A stretch of DNA of 5,337 bases from Scatosoma sp964504025 (GTDB lineage: Bacteria; Bacillota; Clostridia; Christensenellales; Borkfalkiaceae), in NCBI GenBank assembly GCA_964504025.1, contig CAZDCO010000054.1, positions 1 to 5,337 on the forward strand, read 5' to 3'. The position numbers were made by a program, and so were the translations under genes. Below the pieces are notes generated by a model. That model was not told the origin of the DNA, made no database searches, and worked only from the letters and a program-made list of their open reading frames with translations. Below, piece by piece: positions 1-3,274 of this stretch (positions within the stretch are counted from its first letter, which is position 1; each line of letters begins with the position of its first letter).

Positions 1-418
1 TTCCGATACTCGTTACATCGTCACCAATCGTTACACTCGTCCACGAAGAGCAACCAAAGAACGCATTTGTTTCAATACTCGTTACGCCGTCGGGAATGTT
101 TACACTCGTCAACGAAGAGCAACCTCTGAACGCCATATCATCGATACTCGTTACATCGTCAGGAATCACGATTTCAGTTACACTTTGGTTCTTTAAGCCT
201 ACGACGATTACCTCCGTAGCCGTTCTATTATAATAAAACGTATCGTCTTCATAAGCCCTCTCGCCTTCCGACGGATCAAAGCCCGGTTCGCCTTCCATGC
301 CCGACGATTGTTCAGGCGTACTCGTATCAGGCGCACCCGTACCTAAATCGCACGCAGTAACGGTGCAACACAGCCCTGCGATCAAAGCCAACGCCGCTAC
401 TTTTTTCCAAAGTTTCAT
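1..418 (-). CDS. LRR (BspA-type) surface lipoprotein, N-terminal part, cut by window edge
   Basis: The 139 visible codons begin MKLWKKVAALALIAGL and continue past the left edge. A charged start (K2, K5, K6), a hydrophobic stretch (residues 7-18) and a lipobox V20-T21-A22-C23 indicate a signal-peptidase-II lipoprotein, acylated on C23 and anchored to the outer face of the membrane. Residues 24-60 form a low-complexity linker rich in D, E, G, P, S and T. From about residue 70 there are 23-residue leucine-rich repeats of the BspA/LRR_5 type: the motif VTSI recurs at 89, 112 and 135, and GCSS at 99 and 122. The start is fixed by GGGAGG at 427-432, 8 nt upstream of ATG. Such proteins are often surface adhesins or binding proteins in gut and oral bacteria; the ligand here is unknown. 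The gene has its own promoter and follows rplM-rpsI on the same strand, beyond a terminator. The C-terminus is not visible. Confidence 0.85.
   Translation of the reverse strand, partial: MKLWKKVAALALIAGLCCTVTACDLGTGAPDTSTPEQSSGMEGEPGFDPSEGERAYEDDTFYYNRTATEVIVVGLKNQSVTEIVIPDDVTSIDDMAFRGCSSLTSVNIPDGVTSIETNAFFGCSSWTSVTIGDDVTSIG
5..211 (-). repeat. 69-nt tandem coding repeats (23-residue LRR units)
   Basis: Three in-phase units begin at 5, 74 and 143, exactly 69 nt (23 codons) apart. The first two are closely similar along their length; the third, nearest the N-terminus, matches only over its first 25 or so bases. This is the DNA image of the LRR array in the lipoprotein gene, not an intergenic repeat or a CRISPR array. 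More units are expected beyond the left edge. Confidence 0.85.
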
Positions 419-464
419 ATTGTTTGCCTCCCAAATATATTTTCGTGGCGTTTCGTCCGGTGGA

Positions 465-482
465 AATGCCCTTACGGGCATT
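465..482. promoter_or_regulatory. Perfect inverted repeat over the lipoprotein promoter (possible operator)
   Basis: AATGCCC and GGGCATT form a perfect 7-bp inverted repeat separated by TTAC. Read toward the lipoprotein gene, the palindrome overlaps the 3' half of the -10 box and covers the expected transcription start near 473. That is where a repressor would block initiation. It would also form a stem at the very 5' end of the mRNA. No regulator is encoded nearby, so the operator role is inferred. Confidence 0.4.
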
Positions 483-509
483 ATATCATTTGCCGCGCTT
501 CGCTCGCAA
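480..509 (-). promoter_or_regulatory. Sigma-A-type promoter of the LRR lipoprotein gene
   Basis: On the minus strand a perfect -10 box TATAAT (480-485) lies 18 nt from TTGCGA (504-509), which matches four of six -35 consensus positions. Initiation is expected near 473, giving a leader of about 55 nt before the ATG at 418. The -35 box sits inside a degenerate copy of the dispersed palindromic repeat (490-513). Confidence 0.55.
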
Positions 510-513
510 GGAC
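490..513. repeat. Degenerate copy of dispersed palindromic repeat
   Basis: TTGCC, a short GC-rich centre and CTCGCAAGGAC resemble the fuller copy at 529-566, with AAGGAC in place of AATGAC. It lies 15 nt from that copy in the same orientation and carries the -35 box of the lipoprotein promoter on the opposite strand. Confidence 0.5.
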
Positions 514-528
514 AGGGTGCGTCTTCAC

Positions 529-566
529 GAGATTGCCACGCGGCACTCCGCGCCGCTCGCAATGAC
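529..566. repeat. Dispersed palindromic (REP-like) repeat, copy near rpsI 3' end
   Basis: A 38-nt element begins GAGATTGCCACGCGGC and ends CCGCTCGCAATGAC. The ends are complementary (ATTGC with GCAAT) and a GC-rich core can fold into an inner stem. Almost the same unit recurs at 3028-3063 and in related forms at 2937-3001. All copies here are intergenic. GCAATGACG at 585-593 may be the tail of a further decayed copy. Function is unknown; such elements are commonly dispersed around bacterial genomes. Confidence 0.75.
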
Positions 567-656
567 AACAATCAGCCGCCGCCTGCAATGACGTTTTTCC
601 ACACTACACGCACTCCACGCACTCCCCCTACCGCCACACTCCGTCACTCCGAACGC

Positions 657-691
657 AAAAAAAGAAAGCGCACGCAAGATGCACTTTCTTT
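657..691 (-). terminator. Intrinsic terminator of the rplM-rpsI operon
   Basis: On the minus strand, starting 19 nt past the rpsI stop, a 12-bp stem (661-672 with 680-691, one G-U pair) closes a 7-nt loop. It runs into an uninterrupted run of seven T (663 down to 657). This is a classic Rho-independent terminator separating the ribosomal operon from the lipoprotein gene. Confidence 0.8.
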
Positions 692-709
692 CGTTTTGTC
701 GTAAACAGA

Positions 710-1123
710 TTATCTCTTCGAGAATTGAGGAGCGCGACGAGCTTTCTTCAAGCCGTACTTCTTTCTTTCCTTTGCACGAGGATCGCGCGTCAAAAAACCT
801 GCCGCTTTCAATACGGGACGGCTGTTTTCTTCCGCTTCCAACAACGCGCGAGCGATACCAAGACGGATCGCGCCTGCTTGACCGGTATAGCCACCGCCGA
901 TTACGTTTACCATAATGTCGTATTTCGCTTCCGCTTCTACCGCTACGAGGGGTTGCTTAACGATATATTGCAACGTTCCTTGAGGGAAATAATCTTCAAA
1001 GCTGCGATCGTTGATTACGATCGTGCCGTTGCCACCGGGAATGAGGCGAACACGAGCGATCGCTTTCTTTCTTCTACCCGTTCCCCAGAACTGAATTTTC
1101 TTTTTCACGTTTGCTTTTGCCAT
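710..1123 (-). CDS. rpsI: 30S ribosomal protein S9 (uS9)
   Basis: Full-length S9 of 137 residues, a small-subunit protein whose basic C-terminal tail reaches the decoding region and touches P-site tRNA. The sequence shows GTGRRKKAIARVRL at residues 14-27, the S9 family signature GGGYTGQAGAIRLGIARAL at 76-94, and the hallmark C-terminus RDPRAKERKKYGLKKARRAP then QFSKR (113-137), ending in the conserved arginine. The start has GAGAGG upstream with about 8 nt spacing, and MAKANVKKK is a normal N-terminus for the family. It is the second gene of the operon, 14 nt after the rplM stop, so its ribosome binding site lies in that small gap and the two are almost certainly co-transcribed. A strong terminator follows. 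Nothing is unusual in the protein. Confidence 0.98.
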   Translation of the reverse strand: MAKANVKKKIQFWGTGRRKKAIARVRLIPGGNGTIVINDRSFEDYFPQGTLQYIVKQPLVAVEAEAKYDIMVNVIGGGYTGQAGAIRLGIARALLEAEENSRPVLKAAGFLTRDPRAKERKKYGLKKARRAPQFSKR

Positions 1124-1137
1124 TTTTCAAACCTCTC

Positions 1138-1572
1138 TTATTTGTCGATTTTGAGAACTTCGGGCTTTTGTGCCGCGTGGTTGTGTTCCGCACCCTTGTA
1201 AACGCGAAGCTTTTTCAACATCACTCTGCCAAGGCTGTTCTTGGGAAGCATACCCTTAACCGCTTCGTATACGGCAAGGTCGCTCTTTTCCGCCATAAGC
1301 TTCTTGTAGGGAATTTCCTTCAAGCCGCCGATGTACGCGGTGTGATATCTGTAGAATTTGTCTTCCAACTTCTTACCCGTCAAAACGACCTTATCGGTAT
1401 TGATAACGATTACGAAGTCGCCGGTGTCTACGTTGGGAGTGTAGGTGGGTTTATGTTTACCGCGAAGAACGGATGCTACGTGGCTTGCAAGACGACCGAG
1501 TGCAACGCCCTCTGCGTCGATAACGTACCACTTTCTTTCAACCGTTTCGGCGTGCGCCATATAGGTTTTCAT
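1138..1572 (-). CDS. rplM: 50S ribosomal protein L13 (uL13)
   Basis: Full-length L13 of 144 residues, an early-assembling large-subunit protein that binds 23S rRNA. Family features are VERKWYVIDAEGVALGRLAS (11-30), LRGKHKPTYTPNVDTGDFVI (36-55), a GKKLEDKFYRYHTAYIGG block (66-83), VKGMLPKNSLGR (105-116) and the C-terminal YKGAEHNHAAQKPEVL (125-140). Two in-frame ATGs are possible (codons 1 and 5). MKTYMA is the usual form in Clostridia, and AAGGAG lies about 11 nt before the first ATG, so I prefer it. First gene of the rplM-rpsI operon, with its own strong promoter and a structured leader. In several Firmicutes an L13-dependent RNA leader controls this operon; whether this one does is inferred. 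Confidence 0.98.
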   Translation of the reverse strand: MKTYMAHAETVERKWYVIDAEGVALGRLASHVASVLRGKHKPTYTPNVDTGDFVIVINTDKVVLTGKKLEDKFYRYHTAYIGGLKEIPYKKLMAEKSDLAVYEAVKGMLPKNSLGRVMLKKLRVYKGAEHNHAAQKPEVLKIDK

Positions 1573-1700
1573 ACTTATAGTTACTCCTTCTAAGTGTTTT
1601 TATTATTTATAATATTGATTTTGCAACGCGGCATCCGTTTGCTTTCACCGTTCAACTAACGGGGAAAAACGGGGAAAAGTAAGCGTTTTCCGTCACTTGC
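1573..1700 (-). promoter_or_regulatory. Structured 5' leader of rplM-rpsI, candidate L13 autoregulatory leader
   Basis: About 128 nt separate the predicted start (near 1700) from the rplM ATG, long for a constitutive ribosomal operon. Reading along the RNA there are three small stem-loops. The first is GGAAAA/TTTTCC (1673-1691). The second is CCGTT-AGTTG-AACGG (1648-1662). The third is GCAA-CG/CG-TTGC with one bulged A and a 7-nt loop (1623-1642). An AU-rich single-stranded stretch and AAGGAG follow. A pyrimidine-rich 10-nt tandem repeat (1659-1678) gives alternative pairing partners. L13 leaders are a known Firmicutes cis-element class; I infer membership from position and structure only, not from a consensus match. 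Confidence 0.45.
1659..1678. repeat. Perfect 10-nt tandem duplication in the rplM leader
   Basis: ACGGGGAAAA occurs twice head to tail (1659-1668, 1669-1678). In the rplM leader RNA it reads as two UUUUCCCCGU units. The left unit overlaps the AACGG hairpin and the right unit overlaps the GGAAAA/TTTTCC hairpin, so each could compete for the same partners. Confidence 0.6.
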
Positions 1701-1706
1701 CCATTT

Positions 1707-1735
1707 ATTGTATTATGAAACGGAATTTTAGTCAA
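1707..1735 (-). promoter_or_regulatory. Sigma-A promoter of the rplM-rpsI operon
   Basis: On the minus strand TTGACT (1730-1735) and TACAAT (1707-1712) are separated by exactly 17 nt. Each is one base from consensus. Initiation is expected around 1700 at the GGG following AAAT. A/T tracts further upstream (1752-1787) may act as an UP-like or curvature element. A strong promoter fits a ribosomal protein operon. Confidence 0.85.
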
Positions 1736-1751
1736 GCTGTTTTGCACGGCA

Positions 1752-1787
1752 TTTTTCAATTTTTTTTATTTTTTTTCATTTTTTTTT
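1752..1787. promoter_or_regulatory. Phased A/T tracts between divergent promoters
   Basis: Four T-runs of 5, 8, 8 and 9 bases (1752-1756, 1760-1767, 1769-1776, 1779-1787) have centres about 9-10.5 bp apart, close to one helical turn. Such phasing produces intrinsic DNA bending. The block lies roughly 50-90 bp upstream of the rplM start and about 70-105 bp upstream of the fba -35 box, so it could bend DNA at both promoters or bind a nucleoid protein. No stem precedes the T-runs on either strand, so it is not a terminator. Confidence 0.45.
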
Positions 1788-1857
1788 CATACGCGCTCTT
1801 TCCGTGCCGAAAACGGCGCAAAAAATAAAAAAAGAGTACGCTACCCCCGTATTTCGT

Positions 1858-1886
1858 TTGCTTTTTTACAGGAAATAGAGTATAAT
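1858..1886 (+). promoter_or_regulatory. Sigma-A promoter of fba
   Basis: TTGCTT (1858-1863) and a perfect TATAAT (1881-1886) are separated by 17 nt. Initiation is expected near 1893, giving a leader of about 36 nt that contains GGAGGA at 1915-1920, 8 nt before the ATG. The leader is too short for a riboswitch, and I see no hairpin in it. Confidence 0.8.
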
Positions 1887-1928
1887 GTAAACGACTAAAA
1901 AAAGATAATTTTTTGGAGGAATATAACT

Positions 1929-2867
1929 ATGCCTTTGGTAAATACTACCGAAATGTTCAAGAAGGCGTACGAGGGCAAATACGCTATCGGCGCGTTCAAC
2001 GTAAACAACATGGAAATGATTCAGGCTATCGTCGAAGCCGCTAACGAGGAAAAATCTCCCGTTATTTTGCAGGTATCTGCAGGCGCAAGAAAGTATGCGA
2101 ACCCCGTATATTTGAAGCACCTCGTTCAAGCTGCCGTAGAAACAAACGATATCCCCGTTGCTATGCACCTTGACCACGGCGCGGATTTTGAAATTTGTAA
2201 AGCTTCCATCGACGGCGGCTTTACCTCCGTTATGATCGACGCTTCGTCCAAGCCTTGGGAAGAAAACATCGCTTTAACGAAAAAAGTAGTCGAATATGCG
2301 CACGATCACGGCGTCGTAGTTGAAGCCGAACTCGGTAAACTCGCAGGTATCGAAGACGACGTAAACGTTTCCGATGCCGACGCACAATTCACTTCCCCCG
2401 ACGAAGTGCAAGAATTCACTGAAAGAACGGGTATCGACTCGTTGGCGATTGCTATCGGTACGTCTCATGGCGCGTACAAGTTCAAGCCCGGTCAAGATCC
2501 TAAGCTCCGCTTGGATATTTTGGAAGAAATCGGCAAGAGATTGCCCGGTTTCCCCATCGTTTTGCACGGCGCTTCCTCCGTCCCCCAAGACAAAGTGGCG
2601 ATCGTAAACCAATTCGGCGGTGAAATGCCCAACGCAATCGGTATTCCCGAATCCGAACTTCGCAAGGCTGCTCAAATGGCAGTTTGCAAAATCAACATCG
2701 ACAGCGACCTTCGCGTAGCGTTCACGGCAGCGATCCGTAAGCATTTCAGCGAATTCCCCGGCCACTTCGACCCTCGTCAGTACCTTGGCGACGCGCGCGC
2801 GATGATGAAAGAAATGGTAAAACACAAGATCGTCAACGTGCTCGGCTCAGCCGGCAAAGCGTTCTAA
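1929..2867 (+). CDS. fba: Class II (zinc) fructose-1,6-bisphosphate aldolase
   Basis: Cytosolic glycolytic/gluconeogenic enzyme that reversibly splits fructose 1,6-bisphosphate into dihydroxyacetone phosphate and glyceraldehyde 3-phosphate. The 312 residues form one TIM-barrel domain of typical length. Visible active-site elements are N24-x-N26 after IGAF, the HLDHG motif (80-84) with catalytic Asp82 and zinc ligand His83, DAS (104-106), E132-x-E134-LG, zinc ligand His180 in GTSHGAYKF, zinc ligand His213 in VLHGASSVP (211-219), and the phosphate-binding NIDSDLR (256-262). The set D82/H83/H180/H213 matches the pattern known for the Giardia-type enzyme almost residue for residue. The close relatives with tagatose-bisphosphate specificity cannot be fully excluded, but a single-copy, strongly expressed fba is the best reading. 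Monocistronic, with its own promoter and terminator, divergent from rplM. The start is set by GGAGGA 8 nt upstream. Confidence 0.95.
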   Translation: MPLVNTTEMFKKAYEGKYAIGAFNVNNMEMIQAIVEAANEEKSPVILQVSAGARKYANPVYLKHLVQAAVETNDIPVAMHLDHGADFEICKASIDGGFTSVMIDASSKPWEENIALTKKVVEYAHDHGVVVEAELGKLAGIEDDVNVSDADAQFTSPDEVQEFTERTGIDSLAIAIGTSHGAYKFKPGQDPKLRLDILEEIGKRLPGFPIVLHGASSVPQDKVAIVNQFGGEMPNAIGIPESELRKAAQMAVCKINIDSDLRVAFTAAIRKHFSEFPGHFDPRQYLGDARAMMKEMVKHKIVNVLGSAGKAF

Positions 2868-2891
2868 TCGCCTTTCCGAATAGAAAAAATC

Positions 2892-2927
2892 ACTCTCCGC
2901 AGTTTTTTTGCGGAGAGTATTTTTTTT
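2892..2927 (+). terminator. Intrinsic terminator of fba, possibly bidirectional
   Basis: A perfect 10-bp stem ACTCTCCGCA/TGCGGAGAGT (2892-2901 with 2909-2918) closes a GTTTTTT loop and is followed by eight T (2920-2927). It starts 25 nt after the fba stop. On the minus strand the same stem is followed by GATTTTTT, so it could also stop transcripts running through from uvrA. Confidence 0.92.
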
Positions 2928-2936
2928 GTGGAGTGA

Positions 2937-2958
2937 GAGATTGCCACGCGGCGTACCG
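2937..2958. repeat. Partial copy of dispersed repeat (5' half)
   Basis: The first 22 nt of the unit (GAGATTGCCACGCGGCGTAC then CG) are identical to the start of the full copy at 3028-3063. It is cut off and followed within 10 nt by an inverted copy. Confidence 0.7.
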
Positions 2959-2967
2959 ACCCTACTC

Positions 2968-3001
2968 GTCATTGCGAGGAACATCACGACGAAGCAATCT
3001 C
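2968..3001. repeat. Inverted variant copy of dispersed repeat
   Basis: It opens GTCATTGCGAGG and closes GAAGCAATCTC, so its reverse complement starts GAGATTGC and ends CTCGCAATGAC like the other copies. The core differs (a CGTCGTGATG-type centre), marking a second subtype in opposite orientation. Motifs of this GTCATTGCGAG/GAAGCAATCTC kind recur in intergenic DNA of many unrelated bacteria. Confidence 0.7.
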
Positions 3002-3027
3002 GTGTAGCATTAACGGAAACCCGACAG

Positions 3028-3063
3028 GAGATTGCCACGCGGCGTACCGCCGCTCGCAATGAC
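3028..3063. repeat. Full-length 36-nt dispersed palindromic repeat
   Basis: It starts GAGATTGCCACG and ends GCTCGCAATGAC. The outer ends pair ATTGC with GCAAT, and inside them GCGG-CGTA-CCGC can form a tight stem-loop, a REP-like architecture. It is the best-preserved unit in the window and serves as a reference for the copies at 490-566 and 2937-3001. Confidence 0.75.
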
Positions 3064-3150
3064 AACGATATAACGAAAAGCGTTCAGTTGCAAGCAAGGC
3101 AAGGAGCGTTGAGGGCGCGCACGAGAGGTGCGAAACCGAAACGCGACGAG

Positions 3151-3195
3151 GCATTGCGCCGCAAATGTACGCTTTGACAGCATTGCGCCGCAAAT
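3151..3195. repeat. 16-nt perfect direct repeat
   Basis: GCATTGCGCCGCAAAT occurs at 3151-3166 and again at 3180-3195, a 29-nt period. The unit has a partial dyad (ATTGCG with CGCAAT). Two copies only; too few and too close for a CRISPR array. Origin unknown. Confidence 0.6.
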
Positions 3196-3207
3196 CAACG
3201 CGTACCG

Positions 3208-3239
3208 AATAGAAAGCGACGCTCCAAACGAACGCCGCT
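3208..3239 (-). terminator. Weak possible terminator hairpin downstream of uvrA
   Basis: On the minus strand, 36 nt past the uvrA stop, AGCGGCG pairs with CGTCGCT (7 bp, one G-U pair) around an 11-nt loop, followed by TTCTATT. The T-tract is poor and the loop large, so it may be weak or meaningless. The fba terminator further on could serve instead. Confidence 0.25.
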
Positions 3240-3274
3240 CTACCATTCTATATTACGCGCACGCGCGCGAAAGA

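Larger units (their letters stand above)
2868..3274. other. Gene-free spacer between convergent fba and uvrA
   Basis: About 407 nt with no credible gene. It holds the fba terminator (2892-2927), a cluster of dispersed palindromic repeats (2937-3063), a 16-nt direct repeat (3151-3195) and a weak hairpin downstream of uvrA (3215-3239). Short open frames here are translations of the repeats: they lack plausible ribosome binding sites and resemble no family. Confidence 0.75.

Noticed and set aside
1..211. Regular repeats at the left end as a CRISPR array
   Set aside because: The period is 69 nt in phase with a coding frame, repeats abut without unique spacers, and the translation is a clear LRR array.
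297..704. 135-codon open frame on the plus strand
   Set aside because: It overlaps the lipoprotein start, its promoter, the repeats and the rpsI terminator. The translated part of the repeats (SSRDCHAALRAARNDN) is typical of spurious frames through this repeat family.
725..1593. Two plus-strand open frames of about 160 codons opposite rpsI and rplM
   Set aside because: Both are antisense to unmistakable ribosomal protein genes, with no ribosome binding site and no recognisable product.
1744..1807. GCACGG (1744-1749) and CCGTGC (1802-1807) as an inverted-repeat boundary of an inserted element
   Set aside because: Only 6 bp match, there is no target duplication and no gene between them; this is readily expected by chance.
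1802..1832. GCCG-AAAA-CGGC hairpin next to A/T tracts as a terminator
   Set aside because: On the plus strand the stem is followed by A rather than T, and on the minus strand the T-run comes before the stem. No gene ends here; the region lies between two divergent promoters.
2274..2825. 183-codon minus-strand open frame opposite fba
   Set aside because: It is antisense to all the aldolase active-site motifs and resembles no protein family.
2847..3246. Short open frames of 69-89 codons in the spacer between fba and uvrA
   Set aside because: They are translations of the dispersed repeats (HCERR..A-type strings), overlap each other on both strands, and lack ribosome binding sites.
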